From contig NZ_CP108784.1 of NCBI RefSeq assembly GCF_045207655.1, positions 4,030,001 through 4,094,000 on the forward strand: DNA of 64,000 nt, given 5' to 3'. Numbering within the stretch: the first letter of the stretch is position 1; the number at the start of each line of letters is the position of its first letter. The notes below the pieces were generated by a model. That model had not been told where the DNA came from, ran no database searches, and worked only from the letters and a program-made list of their open reading frames with translations. This DNA is from Embleya sp045207655 (GTDB lineage Bacteria; Actinomycetota; Actinomycetes; Streptomycetales; Streptomycetaceae). The position numbers were made by a program, and so were the translations under genes. Positions 43,495-51,943 of the stretch are shown here, one piece after another.

Positions 43495-44217
43495 TCAGCG
43501 CCGGCGATCCGTCTCCGCGTCCGGCCGGTCGTCGCCCGCGCGGTGCCGGCCCCGCCCCGGGACGGAGGACGGCTCCGGGTCCGCCTCGGCCCGCCTGCGC
43601 GACGCCGAGCGGGCGCGCAGGAGTTCGATCGCGACCGGGAGCACCGAGATCAGCACGATCCCGACCAGGATGAACTCGATGTTGTCCCGGACGAATTGCA
43701 CCTGCCCCAGCGAGTGGCCGAGCAGCGTGACGCCCACCGCCCACAGGAACCCGCCGATCACGTTGTAGACCACGAACGTGCGGTACTTCATCCGGGCCAC
43801 GCCCGCGACGATCGGCGTGAAGGTGCGCACGATCGGCACGAACCGGGCCAGCACGATCGAGCGCGGGCCGTACTTCTCGAAGAACGCGTGCGCCTTCTCC
43901 ACGTTCTCCCGCTTGAACACCCGCGAATCGGGCCGGTTGAACAGGGACGGCCCCACCTTGCGGCCGAACAGGAAGCCGACCTGGTCGCCCACCACCGCCG
44001 CGACCCACAGGAGCAGGCACACCAGCCACAGCGGCTGCGAGAACTTGCCGTCCGAGACCAGCAGGCCGGTGGTGAACAGCAACGAGTCGCCCGGCAGGAA
44101 GAAACCGATCAACAGGCCCGACTCGGCGAAGACGATCACCAGGATGCCGATCAGGCCGAACGTGGAGATCAGCTTGTCGGGGTCCAGGAACGATGGACCC
44201 AGGGCGATGGTGTTCAC
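43495..44217 (-). CDS. DedA-family membrane protein
   Basis: 240 residues. ESGLLIGFFLPGDSLLFTTGLL (residues about 32-53) is the DedA re-entrant motif; FGRKVGPSLF, YGPRSIVLARFVPIVRTFTPIVAG and FVVYNVIGGFLWAVGVTLLGHSLG follow. The conserved acidic and Arg residues (E32-type, R in ARFVPIVRTF) are present. DedA proteins are implicated in scrambling undecaprenyl phosphate or phospholipids in the plasma membrane. The C-terminal 40 residues are a charged tail rich in Arg and Asp. The propeller gene follows at 40 bases. Confidence 0.93.
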   Translation of the reverse strand: MNTIALGPSFLDPDKLISTFGLIGILVIVFAESGLLIGFFLPGDSLLFTTGLLVSDGKFSQPLWLVCLLLWVAAVVGDQVGFLFGRKVGPSLFNRPDSRVFKRENVEKAHAFFEKYGPRSIVLARFVPIVRTFTPIVAGVARMKYRTFVVYNVIGGFLWAVGVTLLGHSLGQVQFVRDNIEFILVGIVLISVLPVAIELLRARSASRRRAEADPEPSSVPGRGRHRAGDDRPDAETDRRR

Positions 44218-44365
44218 GGCGCGAGCCTCCTGGAACGGGTGATGGCGGACGTCGGAAGTCCCCCGACCAGGTCATGATTAGGCAAAGAGAATTCCTTCCG
44301 AAGGTAACGTCCGCAGCGTGGGACCGGTTCCCCGGGGGTGCGGTGGAGGAATTCGCCGGATCGGG

Positions 44366-45244
44366 TCAGGCGCGCTCGGGCCGGGTCAGCGCGACCAGCG
44401 CGCCGTCCTCGTCCATGGTCAGTTCGATCGCCAGGGCGCGCAGTTCGCCGAGCCGGCCCAGGTGCGAACCGCCGCACGGGATGTGCGCGTCGCCGTCCGG
44501 CAGTCCGCAGTGCCAGACCCGGCGGGCGGTGAGCGCCGGGCCGGGCACCTCGATCCGCACCTCGGCGTCGGTTTTGAGCCATTGTTCGAGCAGCGCCTCG
44601 ACCTCGTCGCGCACGCCGGGCAGGTCCTGGGCCAGGCCGTCCGCGGTGAAGCCCTTCTTCCGCAGCGACTTGCCGATCCGGTAGTCGTCGCGGCTGCCGC
44701 CCACGTCCATCCGGGACGAGGTGATCGCCAGGTTGTCGAAGTCCGGGCGGCCGAGGCTGTCGGTACGAACCTCCTTGCGCCAGCGCGGCGCGAGTACCGC
44801 GTTGAGCGCGAAGGCCAACAGGTGGCAGGAGGTGTGCGCGGCGCTCAGCGCGGCCCGGCGCTCGGCGTCCACGATCAGTTCGGCGCTCGCCCCGACCAGG
44901 TCGCCCGGATCGCCGAGAGCCTGCGCGAGCACGTGCAGCACCAGCCAGGACCAGTCCTCGTCGCCGCGCCGGACCGGGATCGCCTCGCCCACCGCGAACT
45001 CCCCGTCCGGGCCGACCGCGCCGGTCACGCAGTCCGCCACGGCCAACTCCGCGCCCGCCACCCGGATCACCCCGGTGTCGGCGGGCTGGTCCGGCCAGGT
45101 GTGGTCCAGCGGGTGGAACGGGGTGCGCGCGACCACCAGCGCGGTCCGCCCGTCCGGCAGCACGGGCGCGGCCAGGATCGGTGCGGTGCCGGTTCCGGCG
45201 CCCGCCGGGAAGGTCACCTCGGTGGAAGTCGTGGGGAGGGCCAT
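44366..45244 (-). CDS. Alanyl-tRNA-editing/AlaX-like metal-dependent hydrolase
   Basis: 292 residues from ATG 45244, with TTAGGA upstream. The two metal-ligand motifs of the AlaRS editing domain are HTSCHLLAFAL (HxxxH) near residue 145 and CGGSHLG (CxxxH) near 265. HPLDHTWPDQPADTGVIRV is the N-terminal beta-barrel element. Stand-alone proteins of this type hydrolyse Ser- or Gly-tRNA(Ala). The middle segment (SRMDVGGSRDDYRIGKSLRKKGFTADGLAQDL) is unusual for AlaX, so another amide/ester specificity is possible. Confidence 0.8.
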   Translation of the reverse strand: MALPTTSTEVTFPAGAGTGTAPILAAPVLPDGRTALVVARTPFHPLDHTWPDQPADTGVIRVAGAELAVADCVTGAVGPDGEFAVGEAIPVRRGDEDWSWLVLHVLAQALGDPGDLVGASAELIVDAERRAALSAAHTSCHLLAFALNAVLAPRWRKEVRTDSLGRPDFDNLAITSSRMDVGGSRDDYRIGKSLRKKGFTADGLAQDLPGVRDEVEALLEQWLKTDAEVRIEVPGPALTARRVWHCGLPDGDAHIPCGGSHLGRLGELRALAIELTMDEDGALVALTRPERA

Positions 45245-45318
45245 GCGCGTCCTAACCTCGATTCGATCCGGTCGCCGTCGCACCGGTGCGGCGGTGGCGC
45301 CGTTCGGTCCATTCGATC

Positions 45319-46122
45319 ATGGACAATCCTCCTCACACGGGAATCGCGAGCAGGGACGGGTCTGTGCACGACCAAGGCTGGATCTCGACCACGACGGGGC
45401 TGGCGGGCGACGCCGAGGCCGGGCCACACGGCGTCGGCTGGATGCTCGTCGCGTTCATCTTCACCTTCGCCGTGACGCGACTGATCACCCGGCTGATCCG
45501 GGCGGGCAAGGGCCCGTTCCGGAACATGGTGGTGGGCAGGGTGCACGTGCACCACCAGGTGTACGGGATCTTCCTGATGCTGATCGCGGGCGCGCTGGAG
45601 TTCGCCTACGAGCCGGGCGGCGCGCTGCGGCAGGTGCTCGCCGGGTTCTTCGGGATGGGCGCCGCACTCACGCTGGACGAGTTCGCGCTGCTCGTGCACC
45701 TGGACGACGTGTACTGGGCGGCGGACGGCCGCAAGTCGGTGGACGCGGTGCTGATCACCGCCGCGATGGGACTGCTGCTGTTCGTCGGCGCCAACCCGCT
45801 CGGCCTCGGCGACGGCGACAGCAAGCCGGTGGCCGCGACGGTGGTCGTGTTCAACCTGGCCTTCGCGCTGTGCGCGCTGGCCAAGGGGAAGGTGGCCACC
45901 GGTCTGATCGGTGTGTTCGTGCCGTTCGTCGCGATGGTGTCGGCGATGCGCATCGCCAAGCCCGAGTCGCCGTGGGCACGTTGGCGGTACAAGGAGGGTC
46001 CGGGGCGCACCTCGCCGCACGCGGACACCAAGCTGGCCCGCTCGTTGCGCCGCTTCCCGCCCGACCGCCGCACGTGGTGGGACCACACCAAGGACTTCGT
46101 GGCGGGCGCGCCGCACCGCTAG
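45319..46122 (+). CDS. Polytopic membrane protein, function unknown
   Basis: 267 residues from ATG 45319 (MDNPPHTGIASRDGSVHDQG). About six membrane helices: GWMLVAFIFTFAVTRLITRLI, YGIFLMLIAGALEFAY, VLAGFFGMGAALTLDEFALL, VLITAAMGLLLFVGANPLG, TVVVFNLAFALCALAKG and GLIGVFVPFVAMVSAM. His and acidic residues lie in or near helices (VHVHHQVYGIF, LDEFALLVHLDDVYW) and could bind metal or protons. A basic cytoplasmic tail ends with WWDHTKDFVAG. It is common in actinomycetes as I recall, but I cannot name a family. Confidence 0.75.
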   Translation: MDNPPHTGIASRDGSVHDQGWISTTTGLAGDAEAGPHGVGWMLVAFIFTFAVTRLITRLIRAGKGPFRNMVVGRVHVHHQVYGIFLMLIAGALEFAYEPGGALRQVLAGFFGMGAALTLDEFALLVHLDDVYWAADGRKSVDAVLITAAMGLLLFVGANPLGLGDGDSKPVAATVVVFNLAFALCALAKGKVATGLIGVFVPFVAMVSAMRIAKPESPWARWRYKEGPGRTSPHADTKLARSLRRFPPDRRTWWDHTKDFVAGAPHR

Positions 46123-46125
46123 GGC

Positions 46126-46148
46126 GGGGCGGCCCGGCGGGCCGCCCC
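46126..46148. terminator. Bidirectional hairpin terminator
   Basis: GGGGCGGCCCG (46126-46136) pairs perfectly with 46138-46148, between the convergent membrane-protein and LLM-oxidoreductase genes. Confidence 0.7.
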
Positions 46149-46163
46149 GACGCGTCACCGGTC

Positions 46164-47144
46164 CTACAGGTTGGGCAGCACCTCGTTCTCGAACAGGCGC
46201 AGGCTCTCCCACGCCAGCTCGGGCGGGATGCCGCCCATCATCGGGTGCAGGATCGCGAACGCCGCGTCGCCCTGGGCCTTGAGCTCGGCCACCAGGGTCT
46301 GTGGCGTGATCACCCGGTACTGGCCGCCCGCGCGCAGTTCGTCGGCGTCGGTGACGCTCGCGTAGCCGCCCACACCCGAGGTGCCCGCCTTCGCCATCGT
46401 CTCGCCGTAGGCGTTGACCTCGTGCAGCGCGTGCGGCGCGATCCTGTCCCAGTCCCGGTCGGGATCGTTCGAGAGGTGGAAGAAGCTGGTGTCGCCGCCG
46501 AAGTACGGGCCCGGGTCCTCCTCGCCGAGCTTGACCTTCTCGTCCCGGTAGAACTCCCAGATCGCCGGGTTCGAGGGCATGAACCCGTCGGCGATCCGCG
46601 CGGCGCGGCGCGCGGCGGCCTCGACGCTGCCGCCGAGGATGATCGGCGGTCCGCCCTTCTGGAACGGCTCCGGGGTCACCCGCACGGTCCGGCCGCGGAA
46701 GTCGAACTCCTCGCCCGTCCACGCCTTGCGCAGCGTCTCGACGGTCTCCACGGTGCGCTTGACCCGCTCGCGCATCGGCACGTCGTACATCGCGAACTCG
46801 GCGTCGACGTAGCCGTTGGTGAGCACCACGTTGACCCGGCCCTGGCTGAGCAGGTCGAGCACCGCGAGCTCCTCGGCCAGGTGCAGCGGGTCGTGCAGCG
46901 GCGCGGGGATCGCCGCGATGGTCACGCCCATGTTCCGGCTCCGCGCGGTGATCGCGGCGGCGAACTGGAGCGGGGCGGGCAGGTATCCGTCGGCGAAGCC
47001 GTGGTGCTCGGACAACGTCACCATGAAGAACCCGTGCCGGTCGGCCCACTCGACCATGTCGAGTGCCGCCGCGTAGCGCTCCCCCATGCTCGTCCCGGCG
47101 AAAGCCGGATTGCGGAAGTCGAAACGCAGCGCGAACACAGCCAT
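46164..47144 (-). CDS. LLM-class flavin-dependent oxidoreductase
   Basis: 326 residues from ATG 47144, with AGGAGAA upstream. A luciferase-like TIM barrel: FALRFDFRNP, YAAALDMVEWADRHGFFMVTLSEHHG, YLPAPLQFAAAITARSRNMGVTIAAIPAPLHDPLHLAEELAVLDLLSQGRV, GGPPIILGGSVEAAARRAARIADGFMPS. The flavin may be FMN or F420; the sequence does not decide. Likely a monooxygenase in lipid or terpenoid breakdown. A CTGA/TCAG palindrome of the TetR-like family lies 52 bases upstream, and a second LLM gene is in the divergent cluster. Confidence 0.88.
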   Translation of the reverse strand: MAVFALRFDFRNPAFAGTSMGERYAAALDMVEWADRHGFFMVTLSEHHGFADGYLPAPLQFAAAITARSRNMGVTIAAIPAPLHDPLHLAEELAVLDLLSQGRVNVVLTNGYVDAEFAMYDVPMRERVKRTVETVETLRKAWTGEEFDFRGRTVRVTPEPFQKGGPPIILGGSVEAAARRAARIADGFMPSNPAIWEFYRDEKVKLGEEDPGPYFGGDTSFFHLSNDPDRDWDRIAPHALHEVNAYGETMAKAGTSGVGGYASVTDADELRAGGQYRVITPQTLVAELKAQGDAAFAILHPMMGGIPPELAWESLRLFENEVLPNL

Positions 47145-47195
47145 GCCGTTCTCCTGTCCTCGGCGCCACCGCCGAGGTGATCGGCGCCGCACTCT

Positions 47196-47210
47196 CTGAT
47201 GGGGCGTCAG
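47196..47210. promoter_or_regulatory. TetR-like operator, CTGATG-GGG-CGTCAG
   Basis: One mismatch from perfect symmetry. Spacing and arms match the sites at 20985, 21038 and 47764. It lies upstream of the leftward LLM oxidoreductase gene. Confidence 0.55.
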
Positions 47211-47283
47211 GTTAGTCGCGCGGGTCGAGGAGAACCAGGGGCGGCGCGAACGAGCACCGGCGGCGATCGACCGATGCGGCCGG

Positions 47284-47700
47284 TCAGCCCCCGCGCAGCG
47301 CCCGGTCCAGCAGGACCCGCAGCGCGCGCCGGTCGGCGTCCGGCAGGCCGGTCAGCGGCGGGTCCTGGGCGAGGCCGGCGAACAGGCGCTCGCGCAGGTC
47401 GGCGCCGGCCGGGGTGAGCGCGATCAGCTTCGCGCGGCGGTCGCCGGGATGCGGTCGGCGCTCGACCAGGCCGCGCTCCGCCAGCCGGTCCACCACGAAG
47501 GTCACGTTGGGCGGCTCGCAGCACATCCGCCGACCCAGTTCGCGCATGCCCAGCGGTTCGGCGAGTTCGTGCACCGCGTTCGCCTGGGACGCGGTCAGGC
47601 CGACCGCGCCGGCACACGCGGCGAAGTGCGCGTCCAGCCGTGCGGTGGCCGCGTAGAGCAGCGCGGTCAGTCCCGGCAGCTCGCCTTCCCCCGTGGTCAT
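47284..47700 (-). CDS. MarR-family transcriptional regulator
   Basis: 138 residues from ATG 47700 (a GTG at 47706 adds two). The winged helix runs GLTASQANAVHELAEPLGMRELGRRMCCEPPNVTFVVDRLAERGLVERRPHPGDRRAKLIALTP, the wing containing the conserved Asp-Arg-Arg. Flanking helices form the dimer interface. It is divergent from the SDR/LLM genes, and a 31-base palindrome lies 21 bases upstream of its start, probably its own operator. Its ligand is unknown. Confidence 0.92.
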   Translation of the reverse strand: MTTGEGELPGLTALLYAATARLDAHFAACAGAVGLTASQANAVHELAEPLGMRELGRRMCCEPPNVTFVVDRLAERGLVERRPHPGDRRAKLIALTPAGADLRERLFAGLAQDPPLTGLPDADRRALRVLLDRALRGG

Positions 47701-47721
47701 GGCCACACTCTAGCCGAACTT

Positions 47722-47752
47722 CGTTACAGCTCGAATGATTCGAGGTGTAACG
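47722..47752. promoter_or_regulatory. 31-base palindrome, probable MarR operator
   Basis: CGTTACAGCTCGAAT (47722-47736) and 47738-47752 are complementary over 15 bases with a single mismatch, around one central G. The site is in the marR/SDR divergent region, as expected for an autorepressing MarR protein. Inner ATTCGAG and outer TGTAACG halves may be separate contacts. Confidence 0.75.
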
Positions 47753-47761
47753 TCGACACGG

Positions 47762-47780
47762 AACTGACATGCCGTCAGTT
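47762..47780. promoter_or_regulatory. TetR-like operator, AACTGAC-ATGCC-GTCAGTT
   Basis: Perfect 7-base arms with a 5-base spacer, 29 bases upstream of the SDR start codon and 9 bases from the MarR palindrome. It is the most symmetrical member of the CTGAC/GTCAG family in this window. Confidence 0.7.
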
Positions 47781-47809
47781 CCCTTGGTCGCCCCGGGAGG
47801 ACCCCGTCC

Positions 47810-48661
47810 ATGTCCGCAATCCTGGCCGGCCGGATGGCCCTGGTCACCGGTGGCAGCGGCGGCATCGGCTCCGCGTGCGCGGCGCGGCTGTTGCGCGACG
47901 GCTGCTCGGTCACGCTCACCGCCCGCCGGGCCGACGCGCTCGCCGAGACCGCCGAACGACTGCGCGCGCAGGCCCCGGCCGGCACCGAGGTGCGCGTCGT
48001 CGCGGCGGACGTGTGCGGCACCGACGGGATCCGTACGGCGGTCCGCGCGGCGGGCCCCGAACTCGCCATCTGTGTGGCCACGGTGGGCGGCGGGAGCACC
48101 GCGCCGATCCTGGCCGTGGACGACGACGCGTTCCTGGCCGACCTGCGCCGCAACACGTACAGCGCGTTCCTGGCGATCAAGTACGCCGCGCCCGTGATCG
48201 CCGCGCGCGGCGGCGGCGCCATCGTGTGCGTGTCCTCGACCGCGGCCAAGCTGACCATGCCGTTCCTGAGCGGCTACGCGGCCGGGAAGGCGGGCCTGGA
48301 GGCCCTGGTCCGAGCCGCCGCGGACGAGCTGGGCGCGGCCGGCGTCCGGGTCAACGCGGTCCGCCCCGGCCTGGTGCGCTCGCAGGAGGACGCCCGGATC
48401 TTCCGCGACGAGGAGATGCTCGCGCGCTTCCTGGCGAACAAGCCGCTGGGCCGAACCGGCCTGCCCGAGGACATCGCCGAGACGGTCCGCCACCTGGCCG
48501 GCCCGGAATCGTCCTGGACCACCGGTCAGAGCCTGGCCGTGGACGGCGGCAACGAACTGCGCCGGGCGCCGTCCTTCGAGAAGTACGCCCGGGCCGCGCT
48601 CGGCGACGCGGTGATCGACGCGGCGATCGCGGGACGCGACCCGTACGTCGCTTCGCCCTGA
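47810..48661 (+). CDS. Short-chain dehydrogenase/reductase
   Basis: 283 residues. Cofactor motif TGGSGGIGSACAARLL (residues 11-26), TARRADAL (basic residue favouring NADP), ADVCGTDGI, CVSSTAAK (catalytic Ser) and SGYAAGKAGL (catalytic Tyr/Lys) are intact; RVNAVRPGLVRS follows. An extended C-terminus (RAPSFEKYARAALGDAVIDAAIAGRDPYV) is longer than in minimal SDRs. It is the first gene of a rightward pair with an LLM oxidoreductase, under the double operator at 47722-47780. Confidence 0.92.
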   Translation: MSAILAGRMALVTGGSGGIGSACAARLLRDGCSVTLTARRADALAETAERLRAQAPAGTEVRVVAADVCGTDGIRTAVRAAGPELAICVATVGGGSTAPILAVDDDAFLADLRRNTYSAFLAIKYAAPVIAARGGGAIVCVSSTAAKLTMPFLSGYAAGKAGLEALVRAAADELGAAGVRVNAVRPGLVRSQEDARIFRDEEMLARFLANKPLGRTGLPEDIAETVRHLAGPESSWTTGQSLAVDGGNELRRAPSFEKYARAALGDAVIDAAIAGRDPYVASP

Positions 48662-48721
48662 ACCATCCCCCGAAACCCCTGACCTGCCCCCGCCCCACTT
48701 CGAACGCGACGGAGCATCCGG

Positions 48722-49645
48722 ATGACCATCGACGTGCAACTCTCCATCGGTCTGCCGAACTTCGGCACCTGGCCCGCCGACGACTGGCGCGGCTTCGTGG
48801 ACGTCGGCCGGGCCGCCGACGACGCGGGCATCGACCGGATCGTCCTGGTCGACCACGTGGTGATGGGCCCCAACACGCAGAACTACACGTGGGGTCGCTT
48901 CCCCACGCCGCCCGAGGCGGCCTGGCCCGAACCGCTCACGCTGCTCGCCGCGATCGCCGCGGTCACCTCGAACGTGCGCCTGGCCACCGGCATTTTGGTC
49001 GCCCCCTTGCGCGGCGCGACGCTGCTCGCCAAGACGGCGGCGACGCTGGACCGAATCTCCGGCGGGCGGCTGGAACTGGGCGTGGCCACGGGGTGGCAGC
49101 GCGAGGAGTACGACGCGGCCGGGATCGACTGGGACGCCCGCGGACAACTGCTCACCGACACCCTCGCGGCGTGCAAGGCGCTGTGGACGAACCTGCCCGC
49201 GTCCTTCGCCTCCCCGACGGTGAACTTCACCGACGCCTACTGCGCGCCGCTGCCGGCGCAGCCCGGCGGTGTGCCGCTGTGGATCGGCGGCACACTGAAC
49301 AAGCGCAACCTGGACCGCATCGTGCGCAGCGGCGACGGCTGGATTCCGATCATGGGCCTGTCCACCGCCGACATGGCCCGGGACGTGGTCCGGATCCGCG
49401 AGGCACTCGCCGCGGCCGGTCGCGACCCGCGGGCGCTGGGTGTGCAGGGCCCGCTGCCGATGGTCAAGGACGACGCGGGACGCTTCGACCTGGCCCGCAC
49501 GATGGCCGGGGCTGCCGAGGTGATCGCCGCCGGCGCGACCGCCGTGCACCTGCCCATCCAGGTGTTCTGTACCGGACCCGAGGGCGCGCCCGCGTTCTTC
49601 GCCGAGGCCAGGGAGCTGTTCGACAAGGTGCTGTCCGGGCGCTGA
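48722..49645 (+). CDS. LLM-class flavin-dependent oxidoreductase
   Basis: 307 residues. Luciferase-like barrel motifs: VDVGRAADDAGIDRIVLVDHVVMG, LLAAIAAVTSNVRLATGILVAPLRGATLLAKTAATLDRISGGRLELGVATGWQREEYDAAG, and GVPLWIGGTLNKRNLDRIVRSGDGWIPI. ATGWQREEY resembles F420-dependent members, so F420 is the more likely cofactor here than in the neighbouring LLM protein. It lies 60 bases after the SDR gene. Together they may oxidise a hydroxylated intermediate. Confidence 0.9.
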   Translation: MTIDVQLSIGLPNFGTWPADDWRGFVDVGRAADDAGIDRIVLVDHVVMGPNTQNYTWGRFPTPPEAAWPEPLTLLAAIAAVTSNVRLATGILVAPLRGATLLAKTAATLDRISGGRLELGVATGWQREEYDAAGIDWDARGQLLTDTLAACKALWTNLPASFASPTVNFTDAYCAPLPAQPGGVPLWIGGTLNKRNLDRIVRSGDGWIPIMGLSTADMARDVVRIREALAAAGRDPRALGVQGPLPMVKDDAGRFDLARTMAGAAEVIAAGATAVHLPIQVFCTGPEGAPAFFAEARELFDKVLSGR

Positions 49646-49788
49646 GCCACCCGCGGATGGGGCCGACCACCTGGGGCTTTACCCCGGCTTGGGGAAAGTT
49701 CGAGGTTTGCGGAACGTCGTCGGTGGGAGGGTCGTTGCCCTGATCAGGGCGCGATACGGCGCCTTTGTCCAACGCGGGAGGGCCCTCC

Positions 49789-51051
49789 ATGTCCGACGTC
49801 ACGCTGCCCACCGGGGCCAACGCGCCCCTGACCGGCGACCGCGCCGAGGTCTCGATCGGGTGGGGCTCGGCCGACGTCGTGGACGTGTCCGCCGTGCTCC
49901 TGACCGACGCGCACAAGGTGCGCACCGACGAGGACCTGGTCTTCTTCAACAATCCCGTCGGCGGCGACGGGGCGGTGCGCACCGCGCCCGGGCCCTCGGG
50001 CACCACCCACGTCAGCGTCGAATTGGCCAAGCTGCCCGCCGAGATCGCCCGGGTGGTGGTCGTGGTCAGCTCGGACGCGGACCGCCCCGGGGCGACCCTG
50101 GGCCAGGTGCCGGGCCTGGGCGCGACCACCGTGTCCGGGGACGCGCGGATCGCCTACACGCCGGACGCCTTCGCCGGCGGCGAGACGGTCGCGGTCCTGG
50201 TCGAGTTGTACCGCCGCGGCGACGCGTGGAAGGTGCGCGCGGTGGGTCAGGGCTACGCGAGCGGACTCGCCGGGCTGGCCACCGACTTCGGCATCTCGGT
50301 CGAGGACGAGCCGGAGCCCGAGCCGGCCCCCGCACCCGCCGTGCCGGCCCACGTGATGGTCAAGGAGCCCGCCGCGGCTCCCGCGCCGGCCGCGCCCGCG
50401 CCGATCTCGATGGCCAAGGAGCCGCTCGGCCGGGTCGACCTGGCCAAGGGCGGCCGCGCGACGATCAGCATGGACAAGGGCGACCGCTCGGTCACCGTCA
50501 CCGCGTCCCTGGTCTGGGACGGCGGCAACGACGCGCGCCGCAAGACGGGCGCAGACCTGGACCTGTACGCGCTGTTCGTGCCCAGGTCGAAGGTGGGCGC
50601 CAAGAAGGGCGGCGACGGGGTGATCTACTACCGCGAGCTCGGCAGCCTGACCTCGGCGCCGTACATCCAACTGGACGGCGACTCGCGCGTCCCCGGCCGC
50701 GAGACGGTCCGGATCACCCGGCCGGACGAGCAGGGCTACGTGCTCATCTGCGCGTACAGCGCGGTCGAGAACGGCTTCGGCAGCTTCAAGTCCTACGGCG
50801 CGCACGCCGAGGTCACCGACGGCCAGGGTTCGACGGTGAACGTGCCGCTGTTCAACAACAAGCGCGCGGTGTTCTGGGTGGCCATCGCGCTGGTCGACTT
50901 CACCGACCCCGACGGTGTGTCGATCCAGCACGTGGAGAAGTACTCGAAGCTGATGCAGGAGCGTCGCCCGATGCTCTACGCGGACGGCACCTTCGAAATG
51001 GGCGCGGGTCCGGCGGAGTTCAAGACGGTGCGCTCGCCGCGCGAGCGCTGA
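49789..51051 (+). CDS. TerD-family protein with two TerD-like domains
   Basis: 420 residues from ATG 49789, with GGGAGG seven bases upstream. The first domain (about 1-185, LTGDRAEVSIGWGSADVVDVSAVLLTDAHKVRTDEDLVFFNNP) is a degenerate TerD fold; a Pro/Ala linker follows. The second (about 215-400) has GGDGVIYYRELGSLTSAPYIQLDGDSRVPG and VLICAYSAVENGFGSFKSYGAHAEVTD. TerD domains bind Ca2+ through acidic clusters and occur in tellurite-resistance and envelope-stress modules. No other ter genes are adjacent. Cytoplasmic; role unknown. Confidence 0.9.
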   Translation: MSDVTLPTGANAPLTGDRAEVSIGWGSADVVDVSAVLLTDAHKVRTDEDLVFFNNPVGGDGAVRTAPGPSGTTHVSVELAKLPAEIARVVVVVSSDADRPGATLGQVPGLGATTVSGDARIAYTPDAFAGGETVAVLVELYRRGDAWKVRAVGQGYASGLAGLATDFGISVEDEPEPEPAPAPAVPAHVMVKEPAAAPAPAAPAPISMAKEPLGRVDLAKGGRATISMDKGDRSVTVTASLVWDGGNDARRKTGADLDLYALFVPRSKVGAKKGGDGVIYYRELGSLTSAPYIQLDGDSRVPGRETVRITRPDEQGYVLICAYSAVENGFGSFKSYGAHAEVTDGQGSTVNVPLFNNKRAVFWVAIALVDFTDPDGVSIQHVEKYSKLMQERRPMLYADGTFEMGAGPAEFKTVRSPRER

Positions 51052-51070
51052 TCCCGCACCCGGCGGCGCG

Positions 51071-51101
51071 CTACCGCTCGGTCGTCGTGGCCGAGCGGTA
51101 G
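51071..51101. terminator. Bidirectional hairpin terminator
   Basis: CTACCGCTCGG (51071-51081) pairs perfectly with 51091-51101, with a 9-base loop, between the convergent TerD and L,D-transpeptidase genes. Confidence 0.75.
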
Positions 51102-51141
51102 TCGGACCGGCCGGGCATCGGGCCCCGGCCGGTCGTGCGGC

Positions 51142-51849
51142 CTACTTGGCCGAGCGGTAGACGATCACCTTGTCGCCGACGCGCGTCTCGTTGAACAGCC
51201 GCTGCACGAGACCCTTGTCCCGCACGTTCACGCAGCCGTGCGAGGCCCCGTTGTAGCCGTGGGCGGCGAAGTCGGCCGAGTAGTGCACGGCCTGGCCGCC
51301 GGAGAAGAACATCGCGAACGGCATCGGCGTGTGGTACAGCGTCGAAACGTGGTCGCGGCTCTTGAAGTTGATGCTGAACGCGCCCTCGCGGGTCGGCGTC
51401 TCGGCCGAGCCGAAGCGCACGTCGGTCGAGTACTGGGCCTTGCCGTCGATCACCCAGGTGAGGCGGTCGGTGCGCTTGTCGATGCAGATCGCCCGGCCGG
51501 TCAGGCACCGATCGTCCAGTCCGGCCTGCGGCTTGGGCGGGGCGGGCTTGGTGGTCGGCGGCTTGCTCGTCGGCGGCTTGGTGGTCGACGGCTTGCTGCT
51601 GGTGGTGGGCTTGGCCGTGCTCTGGCTCGCCGACGGCGTGGCGCTGCTCGGCGCGCTGCTCGTGGGCGGGGCCGAGGTCGGGGCGGTGCTCTCGGGCGCC
51701 GGCGTCACCGGTGCGGAGGAGGAGGTCACGGGCAGCGGCGACTGCGCACCGGCCTTCGCGGTCGAATCGCTCGACGAGCCGGAGTTGCAGGCCGACAAGG
51801 CCAGGATCGCGGTCACGGTGACCGCGAGGGATATACGAGTCTTCTTCAT
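51142..51849 (-). CDS. L,D-transpeptidase (YkuD) lipoprotein
   Basis: 235 residues from ATG 51849, with GGGAGAGG upstream. The lipoprotein signal MKKTRISLAVTVTAILALSAC is followed by a Ser/Thr/Pro/Lys-rich spacer of about 110 residues that would cross the wall. The YkuD domain (about 125-235) contains LTWVIDGKAQYSTDVRFGS, MFFSGGQAVHYSADFAAHGYNG and the catalytic SHGCVNVRDKG (Cys nucleophile). Such enzymes form 3-3 cross-links in peptidoglycan, the main link type in many actinobacteria. Confidence 0.94.
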   Translation of the reverse strand: MKKTRISLAVTVTAILALSACNSGSSSDSTAKAGAQSPLPVTSSSAPVTPAPESTAPTSAPPTSSAPSSATPSASQSTAKPTTSSKPSTTKPPTSKPPTTKPAPPKPQAGLDDRCLTGRAICIDKRTDRLTWVIDGKAQYSTDVRFGSAETPTREGAFSINFKSRDHVSTLYHTPMPFAMFFSGGQAVHYSADFAAHGYNGASHGCVNVRDKGLVQRLFNETRVGDKVIVYRSAK

Positions 51850-51943
51850 CGAGTGGTGCCTCTCCCGACCCAAACCCAAATGTGGAGTGTTCCCCGAGTC
51901 GTGCTCCCTTGTAGACGCGGATGGGGCCCCAGAGGTTGCGTCC

